A stretch of DNA of 50,056 nt from Clostridia bacterium (GTDB lineage Bacteria; Bacillota; Clostridia; Oscillospirales; CAG-382), in the NCBI GenBank assembly GCA_017560085.1, contig JAFYPA010000077.1, forward strand, positions 1 through 50,056, written 5' to 3'. The number at the start of each line of letters is the position of its first letter. Within the stretch, counting starts at the first letter, position 1. Of the stretch, positions 16,739 through 24,444 are shown piece by piece. A model generated the notes under the pieces. That model had not been told where the DNA came from. It saw only the letters and a list, made by a program, of their open reading frames with translations, and searched no databases. Made by a program: the position numbers and the translations under genes.

Positions 16739-18070
16739 ATGTCAAGATACGATACAGCCCTGAAATACTTCAACGAACAGAAGGAGCTTACCGATGTAAG
16801 GGTAAAATCCGGAATCGAGCTTTACAGAAAGGGCGATGTTAAAATTACCGTCAAGGACAAGGACGGAAATCCCGTAAAGGGAGCAAAGGTATTTGTAAGC
16901 CTTAAGAATCACGAATTCCGCTTCGGCGCAAACGTTTTTATGCTTGACGAATTCGAATGTGAGGAAAAGAACAAGGCATACAGAGAGGATTTCGCAAAGC
17001 TTTTCAACATAGCGACAATCCCCTTCTACTGGTCAGATCTTGAGCCTGAAAGAGGCAAGCCGAGATATGCAAAGGATTCTCCGAAGATTTACAGAAGACC
17101 TGCAACGGACCTTTGCGTTGAGTACTGTCTTGAAAATGGCATCGAGCCCAAGTGCCATTGCCTTAACTATGACAACTTCACCCCCGACTGGGCGAAGGGC
17201 GTAACCGTGGACGAGCAGAAGAGGATGCTCACAGAAAGATTCCGTTCACTTTCCGAAAAGTATGCGGACATTATTCCCACGTGGGAGGTTACAAACGAAA
17301 CTCTTCAAGGATTTAATGCACCCAGAACAAAGTTCTATTTCCAAGACGATTTCGTTGATTGGAGCTTCAGAATGGCGGACAAGTTCTTCCCCAACAACCG
17401 CCTTATCATCAACGACTACTACATCTGGGAAGTGGGACAGTTTATGAATTCCAGAAGTGCGTACTATATGCAGATTGAAAAGCTTATGCGTGACGGCATA
17501 ACTCATCTTGATTCGATAGGTATGCAGTACCACAGCTTCTTCCCGCTTGACAAGGAGCCTGACCTTGCAAAGACACGCTACAACCCCAAGCATCTCTACA
17601 ACGTGCTTGACAGATACGCAATGCTCGGCAAGAAGCTTCAGATTACCGAAATGACAATTCCCGCATACTCCGCAAACACAGAGGACGAGGACATTCAGGC
17701 AGAGCTTCTTTGCAACTTCTACAAGGTATGCTTCTCTCATCCCGCAATGGAGGCTATTATTTACTGGAATCTCGTTGACGGCTATGCGGCGTTTGCACCT
17801 CAGGGCGATATGACATCCGGTGAAAACATCTATCACGGCGGTCTTGTCAGATTCGATATGACAAAGAAGGCAGGATATCACGCACTTTACAACCTTATCC
17901 ACAAGGAATGGCACACAGAGCTTGAAACAGGCACGGATGATGGCGGTATGGCAGGCTTCAGAGGCTTCTACGGTGACTACGAAATCAAGGTAATCGCAGA
18001 CGGCAAGGAATACACGGAGGCTGTACTTGTTTCCGAGAAGAAGAACAACAGCTTCACAATTACATTATAA
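16739..18070 (+). CDS. GH10-like glycoside hydrolase, paralogue 4 of 4
   Basis: The 443-residue protein is the closest relative of copy 3, with an almost identical first 14 residues. Features in order: YRKGDVKITV and FRFGANVFMLDE, KIYRRPATDLC, HCLNYDNFTPDW, acid/base E187 (EVTNET), IGMQYH, nucleophile E304 (QITEMT), YWNLVDGYAAF and C-terminal GFRGFYGDYEIKV. The Tyr-Asp pair again replaces Trp-His. A good AAGGAG site precedes ATG. It lies 30 bases after copy 3, and the SDR gene follows after 16 bases, so copies 1-4 and the SDR read as one message. Confidence 0.82.
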   Translation: MSRYDTALKYFNEQKELTDVRVKSGIELYRKGDVKITVKDKDGNPVKGAKVFVSLKNHEFRFGANVFMLDEFECEEKNKAYREDFAKLFNIATIPFYWSDLEPERGKPRYAKDSPKIYRRPATDLCVEYCLENGIEPKCHCLNYDNFTPDWAKGVTVDEQKRMLTERFRSLSEKYADIIPTWEVTNETLQGFNAPRTKFYFQDDFVDWSFRMADKFFPNNRLIINDYYIWEVGQFMNSRSAYYMQIEKLMRDGITHLDSIGMQYHSFFPLDKEPDLAKTRYNPKHLYNVLDRYAMLGKKLQITEMTIPAYSANTEDEDIQAELLCNFYKVCFSHPAMEAIIYWNLVDGYAAFAPQGDMTSGENIYHGGLVRFDMTKKAGYHALYNLIHKEWHTELETGTDDGGMAGFRGFYGDYEIKVIADGKEYTEAVLVSEKKNNSFTITL

Positions 18071-18086
18071 TAAATGAGGTAACACA

Positions 18087-18818
18087 ATGTTTGATTTAAC
18101 AGGAAAGACAGCCCTTGTCACAGGCTCCTCTCAGGGCATCGGCAAGGCAATTGCGACACTTCTGGCAAAGCAGGGTGCAAAGGTTTTCGTTCACGCTTCA
18201 TCAAGCCTTGAAAAGGCACAGAGGGCAGCCTCCGAAATGGTCGGCGACACGGTATGCGTTGTGGGAAATCTCGCAAATCCCGACGAGGTTGAAGGTCTTT
18301 ACAAGCAGACAGGTGATGTTGACATTCTCGTCTGCAACGCAAGTGTACAGTACAGAAATCCGTGGGACAATGTAACGCCCGAGGAAATCGAGACACAGCT
18401 TCAGGTGAATTTCAAGGCTACATACAGACTTATTCAGCTTTACGTTCCGAAAATGAAGGAAAAGGGCTTCGGCAGAATTATCACGGTAGGCTCCGTTCAG
18501 CAGTACAAGCCTCACAAGGATATGCCTATTTATGCGGCATCCAAGTGTGCGGTTATGAGCCTTGTTGAAAATCTCGGAAAGCAGTTTGCACCCTTCGGAA
18601 TCACGGTTAATAATATGTCTCCCGGGGTTATTGCAACACCGAGAAACGCAGATGCTCTCGCAGATGCGGAATACAGTAAGAAGGTTATGGCAGGTATTCC
18701 CATGGGCTATGCGGGCGAGGACAAGGACTGTGCTCCTGCGGTATTGCTTCTTGCTTCCGAGGAGGGCAGATATATTACCGGTATTGACCTTGTTGTTGAT
18801 GGCGGTATGAAGCTTTAA
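18087..18818 (+). CDS. SDR-family NAD(P)-dependent oxidoreductase
   Basis: The 243-residue protein is a classical short-chain dehydrogenase. It has a TGSSQGIG cofactor loop (about 12-19), an NAS motif in VCNASVQ, catalytic Ser in VGSVQ, YAASK as the YxxxK motif, and GIDLVVDGG at the end. Annotation pipelines often call such proteins FabG-like or sugar dehydrogenases. Here the position directly behind four GH10-like genes suggests oxidation of a released sugar or sugar acid rather than fatty acid synthesis; this is inference. GAGG precedes ATG. Confidence 0.88.
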   Translation: MFDLTGKTALVTGSSQGIGKAIATLLAKQGAKVFVHASSSLEKAQRAASEMVGDTVCVVGNLANPDEVEGLYKQTGDVDILVCNASVQYRNPWDNVTPEEIETQLQVNFKATYRLIQLYVPKMKEKGFGRIITVGSVQQYKPHKDMPIYAASKCAVMSLVENLGKQFAPFGITVNNMSPGVIATPRNADALADAEYSKKVMAGIPMGYAGEDKDCAPAVLLLASEEGRYITGIDLVVDGGMKL

Positions 18819-18832
18819 TTTTTTAATGGAAC

Positions 18833-18862
18833 AGTGGACAGTGGGCACTGACCACTATTCAC
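18833..18862. repeat. Intergenic element D: degenerate heptad array
   Basis: The 7-base period is visible as AGTGGAC, AGTGGGC, ACTGACC, ACTATTC, AC. The units are the most diverged of the set. The rightmost is the element A unit GTGAATA on the minus strand, and the leftmost matches the element E unit CTGTCCA on that strand. No hairpin adjoins it. It sits in the 65-base gap between the SDR and GH13 genes. Confidence 0.65.
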
Positions 18863-18883
18863 ATAAATCAAGGAGAAAATCTT

Positions 18884-20173
18884 ATGAAAGAAATATTTTA
18901 TCAGCTTGCGCTTCGAACATTTACTCCCGAGGGAACACTGAATGCGGCTAAGGAAAGACTCGGTCATGTTGCCTCGCTCGGCACGACCGTACTTTATCTC
19001 TGTCCTTGCTTTGTCGAGGATGACGACCCCGATATGGCGACATGGAGCCCGAGACAGGTTGCTTCAAGGACGCTTAATCCCAAGAATCCTTATAAGATTA
19101 CCGACTATTTTTCGGTTGACAATGAATTCGGCTGTGATGAGGATCTTGTTGAGTTTATAAAGGAAGCTCACAGACTCGGTATGAAGGTGCTTCTTGACCT
19201 TGTATATCTTCACTGCGGAAAGAATGCACCGTTTATAAAGGAGCATCCCGACTATGTTCTTCGCAACGAGGACGGAACTACTCTTGTCGGCGAGATGTGG
19301 CCCTTTGCGAGACTTGATTTTTCCAACGCAGACGCCCGTGAGTACTTGCTTTCCAATATGAAGCATCTTATCGAGTACTACGATTGCGACGGCTTCAGAT
19401 GTGACTGCGGTAATATGATTCCCATTGATTTCTGGCGTGATTCCTTTAAGGAGACAAGCAAGCTCAAGGAAGGCCTTATTTACCTCAACGAAGGAAACCT
19501 TGAGGACGGCAGAGACGAAATTTTCGATATTGCATACAACTGGGGATGGAGAACGGTTCTTATAGAGACTATTCACGATGGCAAGAGTGCGGATGTGGTC
19601 CGTGATTATGTAAAGTCGATACCCTTTTTCCCAAGAGGAATTACATATCTCGACCAGCACGACACGGCAAGTGACTGCGGTCTTGCAAGAAACGAAATTC
19701 TTTTCACCTCCCGCGGTATGGATGCGGCGTTTGTGCTTACCTTTACGACAAGCGCACAGCCTCTTATCTGGAACGGCATTGAGATTGCGGACAATCAGGA
19801 AAACAGTATGTTCGCCAACCGTATGCACACAAAGAGAAGTGAAATCAACTGGTCAAGAGCCATCACAGAGGACGGCATAAGAAGACTTGCTCTTGTAAAG
19901 AAGCTTTCCGCAATATTCAAGGAAAATGATGCTATCACGGAGGAGCGCCCCGTATATATCGGAAACTCCGCAAGCGACGATGTGATTACCTTTACAAAGA
20001 GCAACGGCAAGGAAACTGTTTTCGTTGCGGTAAACTGTCGTAACAAGGATGTAAAGGCAAGTGTTGATACGGATATTGAGGGAACTGACCTTCTCTCCTA
20101 CGGTGTTGACATAAAGGGTAACAAGATAGACTTCAAGCCCTTCGGATACACAGTAATAAAGCTTTCAAAATAA
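18884..20173 (+). CDS. GH13 alpha-amylase-family glycoside hydrolase
   Basis: The 429-residue protein has the four GH13 regions: LLDLVYLHCGKNA (region I, with Leu-His where Asn-His is usual), GFRCDCG with nucleophile D174, YLNEGN with acid/base E203, and YLDQHD with the stabilising D260. The final 80 residues form the usual C-terminal beta domain. There is no signal peptide, so it acts in the cytoplasm, probably on short alpha-glucosides or as a transglycosylase. AAGGAG precedes ATG. Its place behind GH10-like genes implies that the locus handles mixed alpha- and beta-linked sugars. Confidence 0.87.
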   Translation: MKEIFYQLALRTFTPEGTLNAAKERLGHVASLGTTVLYLCPCFVEDDDPDMATWSPRQVASRTLNPKNPYKITDYFSVDNEFGCDEDLVEFIKEAHRLGMKVLLDLVYLHCGKNAPFIKEHPDYVLRNEDGTTLVGEMWPFARLDFSNADAREYLLSNMKHLIEYYDCDGFRCDCGNMIPIDFWRDSFKETSKLKEGLIYLNEGNLEDGRDEIFDIAYNWGWRTVLIETIHDGKSADVVRDYVKSIPFFPRGITYLDQHDTASDCGLARNEILFTSRGMDAAFVLTFTTSAQPLIWNGIEIADNQENSMFANRMHTKRSEINWSRAITEDGIRRLALVKKLSAIFKENDAITEERPVYIGNSASDDVITFTKSNGKETVFVAVNCRNKDVKASVDTDIEGTDLLSYGVDIKGNKIDFKPFGYTVIKLSK

Positions 20174-20179
20174 TCCGAA

Positions 20180-20237
20180 GATTGCGAAGCAATCAACCTT
20201 CCCTGTCCATTGTCCCCTGTCCATTGTCCACTATCCA
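20180..20237. repeat. Composite intergenic element E: hairpin plus heptad array
   Basis: The hairpin GATTGC-GAA-GCAATC (20180-20194) is the exact complement of the one in element C. Five 7-base units follow: CTGTCCA, TTGTCCC, CTGTCCA, TTGTCCA, CTATCCA (20203-20237). It fills most of the 104-base gap between the GH13 and RraA-like genes. Confidence 0.85.
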
Positions 20238-20277
20238 CCAAAACAAAGATATATAAAAACCGAAAGGACTAACTACC

Positions 20278-21192
20278 ATGAGATTCAACTGTAAAGAAGA
20301 CGTAATAGCACTCACTCCCCTCTGGAAGGGTGAAAGACTTCCCGACGGAAGACCCTATGTTGCAGACAAATACCTTAAGGCTATGCAGAAAATGACACTT
20401 GAGGAGCTCTGGAAGCCTATTTTCGTAAAGGGCTATCAGAATCAGTTTGTGGGAGGCGGCGAAAATCCTATGTACCCGCTTCACGATGACGGCAGAAAGC
20501 TTATCGGAAGAGCCGTTACCTGCTCCTTCTGCCCTACCCGTCCCGACCTTCACGAGGTTGCCTTTGCACAGGGTGCAGCCGAAGGCAGAAAGGGTAACTA
20601 CAATCAGTGGGTTATCGACTCTCTTGTTGAGGGTGACGTTGTTGTAGTTGATATGTACGACAAGATTTACAAGGGTACATTCCTCGGCGGTAACCTTACT
20701 ACCGCCATCAAGAAGAGAACAAAGAACGGCGGTGCTGTTGTATGGGGCGGTATCCGTGACGTTGAGCAGATGAAGCAGGTTGAGGACGTGCAGGTATACT
20801 ACAGAGGTATTGACCCCACTCCCATCCGTGAGTTTGTTATGAAGGACTTTAACTCTGTTACAAACTTCGGCAATGCCGTATGTCTCCCCGGTGACGTTGT
20901 ATTCGGTGCGGGCGGCGGTGTGCTCTTTATCCCCTCACACCTTGTTGCAGAGGTTGTTGACGGTGCGGCAAAGACTCACGTCAAGGACGACTTCGGCTTT
21001 GAAATGATTTCCCAGGGCAAGTTTACAACGGCACAGATTGACAAGAACACCTGGAGCGAGGATATGCTCGACCTTCTTATGGACTTCATAAAGAACGACC
21101 CCAGAGGCGAAGCATACCGCGACCTTGACTGGTCGGTCGAATACGACCTTGCGAGAAACGGCGACCCCAACGATACACAGACGGCGCTCTGA
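20278..21192 (+). CDS. RraA-like family protein (possible keto-acid aldolase)
   Basis: The 304-residue protein carries the RraA fold pattern GTFLGGNLTTAIKKR followed by GAVVWGGIRD, where Arg and Asp are the usual metal/substrate residues, and a later DVVFGAGGGVLFIP. RraA-fold proteins include RNase E regulators and 4-hydroxy-4-methyl-2-oxoglutarate or oxaloacetate aldolases. No RNase E role is expected here. It is about 140 residues longer than E. coli RraA, with extra N- and C-terminal parts. Given the dehydratase and SDR upstream, cleavage of a keto-deoxy sugar acid is a reasonable guess only. It is the last gene of the 11-21 kb locus. Confidence 0.82.
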   Translation: MRFNCKEDVIALTPLWKGERLPDGRPYVADKYLKAMQKMTLEELWKPIFVKGYQNQFVGGGENPMYPLHDDGRKLIGRAVTCSFCPTRPDLHEVAFAQGAAEGRKGNYNQWVIDSLVEGDVVVVDMYDKIYKGTFLGGNLTTAIKKRTKNGGAVVWGGIRDVEQMKQVEDVQVYYRGIDPTPIREFVMKDFNSVTNFGNAVCLPGDVVFGAGGGVLFIPSHLVAEVVDGAAKTHVKDDFGFEMISQGKFTTAQIDKNTWSEDMLDLLMDFIKNDPRGEAYRDLDWSVEYDLARNGDPNDTQTAL

Positions 21193-21252
21193 TAAAAACG
21201 CTTTGCGTTTTTATCAATGCAAAATGCAAAATGCAAAGTGCAAAATGCAAAA
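21191..21252. repeat. Composite intergenic element F: hairpin plus heptad array
   Basis: An 11-bp hairpin GATAAAAACGC-TTT-GCGTTTTTATC (21191-21215) begins inside the TGA stop codon of the RraA-like gene. Five 7-base units TGCAAAA, TGCAAAA, TGCAAAG, TGCAAAA, TGCAAAA follow (21218-21252). It lies upstream of the operon terminator. Confidence 0.85.
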
Positions 21253-21268
21253 TTGATTTTTACGAAAT

Positions 21269-21290
21269 GCCTCGGAATTCCGGGGCTTTT
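21269..21290 (+). terminator. Terminator of the 11-21 kb carbohydrate locus
   Basis: The stem GCCTCGG-AATT-CCGGGGC (21269-21286) has one G-T pair and is followed by TTTTG. Confidence 0.7.
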
Positions 21291-21300
21291 GTATTGGATA

Positions 21301-21344
21301 TAAAAAACGAAGGACACCCGGGGGTTATTGCCGAGTGTCCTTCG
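21301..21344 (-). terminator. Terminator of the htrA-like gene
   Basis: The 10-bp stem CGAAGGACAC / GTGTCCTTCG (21308-21317 and 21335-21344) is followed on the minus strand by a T run (21307-21302). It lies 48 bases beyond the protease stop codon. Confidence 0.85.
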
Positions 21345-21391
21345 CTATTTTAAGGAGAGTACCACAAATTGTGAAACATTGTCTTGATTTA

Positions 21392-23029
21392 TCAGCTCAT
21401 AAGGTCAAGCTTGAAGGTGATGTCAAAGGTTTCTTCCTCACTGCGGTATACGGTGAGTGTTACCTCGTCGCCTGCCTTGAACTTGTTCTTGAGTGTATTG
21501 AGCTCGTCTACGGTCTTTACGGGCTGGGAGTTGAAGTGGGTGATGATATCGCCTCTGCGAAGTCCCGCCTTCTGTGAGGAGGCACCTACCTGAAGCTGGA
21601 TAATCATAATTCCCTCGGGAATTCCGTAATACTCGGATTCCTCTGCGGTTACTTCAACGTAATTTGTAATACCTATTGCACCGTTGCCCGTAACAAAGCT
21701 GGATTCGTAGTCTGTTACCTTGCCGTCAGTGATAAGCTGGTTGAATATCTTCACCGCGCTGTTTATCGGAATAGAGAAGCCGATGCCCTCATACTTTTCG
21801 TTAAGCTTAAGAGTATTGATGCCGATAACCTGACCTCTGTCGTTTATAAGGGGACCGCCCGAGTTTCCGGGGTTGATTGCGGCATTGGTCTGCATAAGGG
21901 TCATTGTCTTTGTATGTCCGTTTGTGCTTTCAACCTCGATATCTCTGTTGATTGCGGAAACGATACCGTCGGTAACCGTGCCCGCAAATTCAATTCCCGC
22001 GGGAGTGCCTATTGCGATTACGCTGTCGCCCACCTGCATAAGGTCGGAGTCGCCGATTTCCATGGGAGTAAGACCTGTGGCGTCAATCTTGATTACCGCA
22101 AGGTCGGTAATGGCGTCCGCACCTACGACCTCAGCCTTGTGCTTGCTTCCGTCGTCAAGCATAACGGTGATTTCGGTTGCGCCCGAGATTACATGGTTGT
22201 TTGTTGCAATGTAGCCGTCTTCCGTAAGTATAAAGCCCGAGCCTACTCCGCTTGACTTATAGCTGTAGCCGTAGAAGCTCTTTGTAACCGCAGTAACCTC
22301 GATACCTACAGAGGAGGGCTTGCACTTAACGGCTATCTTCTGCTTTGAAAGGGCGGTATTGTTTTCAATCATACCGGGAATATATGCGATTTCCTCGGCT
22401 TTATCCTTCTGAGCCTCTGTATTGCCGCCGATTACGGGCTTTTCCTTCTTTTCTTCGGTGTCAGAAGCTTTGTTGTCCGTCGAAACGGTTTCCTCGGGAA
22501 CTGTATTTTCAGTTACGGGAGTCTTGTTGTAGCCCGTGATTCCCGCATATATAACGGATACCACCGCAAGAGCCGCAAAGGAAACTCCCGCAATCTTGAG
22601 GAATTTCTTGAGTAAGCCCTTGACGCTTGTCTCGTTTGTTTCGTCGGAATACTTCCATGTGTAATTGCCGTCGCTGTCGGGGTCCTTGTCGTATCTTATG
22701 CCTGCCTTTTCGGCGGGAGCCTGCTCTGTCGGGATGGGTGCTGCCACGGGAGCTGCCGATTCCGCTTCAACAAAGGGTGCGGGCTCGGGAATCGTCTCTG
22801 TAGCTGTCAAAGGTTCGGCTACAGCTTCAGGTTCTACCGTGATTGCTTCCGCTTCGGGCTGTGCCGTGATTTCGGAAATGATTTCGGGCTGTGCTTCGGG
22901 GATTACCGTTTCGGGAGCCGGTGTCGCGTTTTCGGTGATTTCTTCGTTTGTGTTTGCGGAAACGTCAACCGGATTTATTTCCTCGGGTGTACCGTTTTCG
23001 CCGTATATGCTTCTGTTTTCATCTGTCAT
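21392..23029 (-). CDS. HtrA/DegP-type S1C serine protease, membrane anchored, with PDZ domain
   Basis: The 545-residue protein has a Pro/Glu/Ala-rich cytoplasmic region (1-140), one membrane segment (about 145-165), an S1C trypsin-like domain with H279 (NNHVI), D309 (ITDLAVI) and S390 (NPGNSGGPL), and a C-terminal PDZ domain that includes LRRGDIITHFNSQPV. It acts outside the membrane on misfolded or damaged surface proteins. I use ATG 23029 (GGAGG upstream) because the 69 codons before it run through the promoter and have no ribosome site. The 140-residue acidic cytoplasmic tail is longer than usual. It is a single-gene unit, divergent from rpmH. Confidence 0.94.
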   Translation of the reverse strand: MTDENRSIYGENGTPEEINPVDVSANTNEEITENATPAPETVIPEAQPEIISEITAQPEAEAITVEPEAVAEPLTATETIPEPAPFVEAESAAPVAAPIPTEQAPAEKAGIRYDKDPDSDGNYTWKYSDETNETSVKGLLKKFLKIAGVSFAALAVVSVIYAGITGYNKTPVTENTVPEETVSTDNKASDTEEKKEKPVIGGNTEAQKDKAEEIAYIPGMIENNTALSKQKIAVKCKPSSVGIEVTAVTKSFYGYSYKSSGVGSGFILTEDGYIATNNHVISGATEITVMLDDGSKHKAEVVGADAITDLAVIKIDATGLTPMEIGDSDLMQVGDSVIAIGTPAGIEFAGTVTDGIVSAINRDIEVESTNGHTKTMTLMQTNAAINPGNSGGPLINDRGQVIGINTLKLNEKYEGIGFSIPINSAVKIFNQLITDGKVTDYESSFVTGNGAIGITNYVEVTAEESEYYGIPEGIMIIQLQVGASSQKAGLRRGDIITHFNSQPVKTVDELNTLKNKFKAGDEVTLTVYRSEEETFDITFKLDLMS

Positions 23030-23064
23030 CGTCTGAAAACCTCCGTTTCTTTTTCTGTGACTGT

Positions 23065-23092
23065 AGTATAATACGACTACTTGAAATAACAA
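23065..23092 (-). promoter_or_regulatory. Promoter of the htrA-like gene
   Basis: On the minus strand, TTGTTA (23092-23087) and TATACT (23070-23065) have a 16-base spacer. The rest of the 23030-23332 gap is AT-rich. I see no TTATNCACA DnaA boxes there, so it does not look like an origin. Confidence 0.6.
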
Positions 23093-23255
23093 TGTAACAA
23101 TTGTGAAATTTGTGTGATTTTTAAATAAAGTTATGCCGAAGTTAAAATCTGTAACACAAATGACCACTTTCCGAAACAATTTTATAAATATTGTATTATT
23201 TCGAAAAAAACACCCCCAAAATACGCAAAAAATCAAAAAAATTAGCGTTTACCTC

Positions 23256-23284
23256 TTGACAAAATAAAAGAAATGTATTATAAT
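23256..23284 (+). promoter_or_regulatory. Promoter of the rpmH-rnpA-yidC-jag operon
   Basis: TTGACA (23256-23261) and TATAAT (23279-23284) have a 17-base spacer, a perfect consensus that suits a highly expressed ribosomal protein gene. Confidence 0.9.
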
Positions 23285-23332
23285 ATCGTTATATCGGCAA
23301 ATTATGTAATCGGAAAGCGAGGTGCCCCGAGA

Positions 23333-23467
23333 ATGAAAAGAACATACCAGCCTAAGAAGCGTCAGAGAAAAGTTGAGCACGGTTTCAGAAAGCGTATGAG
23401 AACTGCTAACGGCAGAAAGGTACTCAAGAGAAGACGTGCAAAAGGAAGAGCAAGACTCACATATTGA
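23333..23467 (+). CDS. rpmH: 50S ribosomal protein L34
   Basis: The 44-residue basic protein starts [13 protein letters not shown] and continues HGFRKRM and [13 protein letters not shown], the full L34 signature at the normal family length. An in-frame start at 23273 would overlap the promoter and is rejected. The ribosome site is AGGTG about 9 bases upstream. It is the first gene of the conserved rpmH-rnpA-yidD-yidC-jag block. Confidence 0.98.
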   Translation: MKRTYQPKKRQRKVEHGFRKRMRTANGRKVLKRRRAKGRARLTY

Positions 23468-23487
23468 TTCCTGCTTACCGTAAAGAG

Positions 23488-23510
23488 CCCGACTTGTCGG
23501 GATTTTCTTT
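23488..23510 (+). terminator. Probable partial terminator after rpmH
   Basis: The hairpin CCCGAC-TT-GTCGGG (23488-23501) is followed by ATTTTCTTT. The interrupted T run suggests read-through, letting L34 be made in excess over RNase P protein. Confidence 0.6.
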
Positions 23511-23526
23511 GTAAACTTCAGTCGAA

Positions 23527-23576
23527 AAGAGGACGAGCAGAAGCGTTGCCCTTGGGGCGTGCAAAGCCGTCCTCTT
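23527..23576 (+). other. Structured leader between rpmH and rnpA
   Basis: AAGAGGAC (23527-23534) pairs with GTCCTCTT (23569-23576) and encloses a GC-rich inner hairpin (GCCC...GGGC). No T run follows, so it may be a processing or stabilising structure. I cannot match it to a known RNA family. Confidence 0.45.
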
Positions 23577-23632
23577 ATTGCGTATTATGGCAAAAAAACA
23601 ATTCCGAGTGGGAGAATAAGAGGTGTATTTAA

Positions 23633-24103
23633 ATGAATAAAAAGCTTAATCCCCTGACGGAAAACCATCTTTTCACCAAGGCATTCACAAAGGGCTGTAG
23701 TGAAACATCAAAGCTTTGTGCGGTGTATATTCTTCGCAACATAAAGAAGAACTTTGACGGAAGCCCGAAAAAAACCTCTGTAGGTATCGCAGTCAACGCA
23801 AAGCTCGGCGGTGCGGTACAGAGAAACAGAGTCAAAAGAATAATCCGTGAGGGTGCAAGACCTCTTTATCCCGAGCTTGCGGACGGTCTTATAGTTGTTA
23901 TCGTCGCAAGAGGTGCGGCTTTTTCACACAAGGCTAAATCAACGGCAATGAACGAGTGCCTCGATGCCTGCTTTAAAAAGCTCGGTGCGTATAAGGGTCA
24001 GACTCTCAAGGTTAAGGACAGCACGGCTAAAAAATTCGGAAGGCCACAGAATTCGCAGGGCAAAAGACCGAATCATGGCGGTAATTCCTGCGGTAAAAAG
24101 TAA
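23633..24103 (+). CDS. rnpA: Ribonuclease P protein component
   Basis: The 156-residue basic protein has the RNase P protein signature KLGGAVQRNRVKRIIRE (around 60-76), which contacts the catalytic RNA, and the RGAAFSHKAKS region that follows. It binds the RNase P ribozyme and helps cleave tRNA 5' leaders. About 30 Lys/Gly/Asn-rich residues at the end extend it beyond the usual 110-130. GAGG precedes ATG. It follows rpmH after the structured leader, and yidD begins 12 bases later. Confidence 0.95.
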   Translation: MNKKLNPLTENHLFTKAFTKGCSETSKLCAVYILRNIKKNFDGSPKKTSVGIAVNAKLGGAVQRNRVKRIIREGARPLYPELADGLIVVIVARGAAFSHKAKSTAMNECLDACFKKLGAYKGQTLKVKDSTAKKFGRPQNSQGKRPNHGGNSCGKK

Positions 24104-24115
24104 TATTATTATAAT

Positions 24116-24379
24116 ATGAAGCATATTTGTATATTTCTTATAGGCTTATACAGAAAATTCCTCTCCCCTCTAAAGGGTCGCCCGACCTGCAGATTCGTTC
24201 CGACCTGCTCGGAGTACGCCATTGAGGCTTACAGAATCCACGGATTTTTCAAGGGCACGGCTCTTACCGTTTACAGAATTCTCAGGTGCAATCCCTTCTG
24301 CAAGGGCGGCTTCGACCCCGTACCTCCGAAGAAGGAGAAAAGAAAGAAACAGGAAAGCTCTGAAACGGACGGAGATTAA
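24116..24379 (+). CDS. yidD: Membrane protein insertion efficiency factor YidD
   Basis: The 87-residue protein has the YidD core: [51 protein letters not shown] and DPVP, including the conserved Cys residues. It has an amphipathic N-terminal helix and a charged tail. It is thought to help YidC-dependent membrane insertion. No clear ribosome site is visible before ATG, and the 12-base gap after rnpA suggests translational coupling. Confidence 0.95.
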   Translation: MKHICIFLIGLYRKFLSPLKGRPTCRFVPTCSEYAIEAYRIHGFFKGTALTVYRILRCNPFCKGGFDPVPPKKEKRKKQESSETDGD

Positions 24380-24444
24380 ATTCGTAAATCACCGGGAGAA
24401 ATCCCGGGATGGATAAATATTTTAAGAAAAGGAAGGTAAAAAAC

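Noticed and set aside
11138..21192. Recently acquired genomic island
   Set aside because: Codon use and base composition look like those of the neighbouring core genes, and no integrase, tRNA end or flanking direct repeat was seen.
23030..23332. Replication origin upstream of rpmH
   Set aside because: The gap is AT-rich, but no TTATNCACA boxes are visible and dnaA is not adjacent. The content is explained by two divergent promoters.
24409..24444. Upstream ATG for yidC giving 12 extra residues
   Set aside because: It has no good ribosome site and follows a small CCCGGG-type hairpin, while ATG 24445 has GGAAGG at the right distance.
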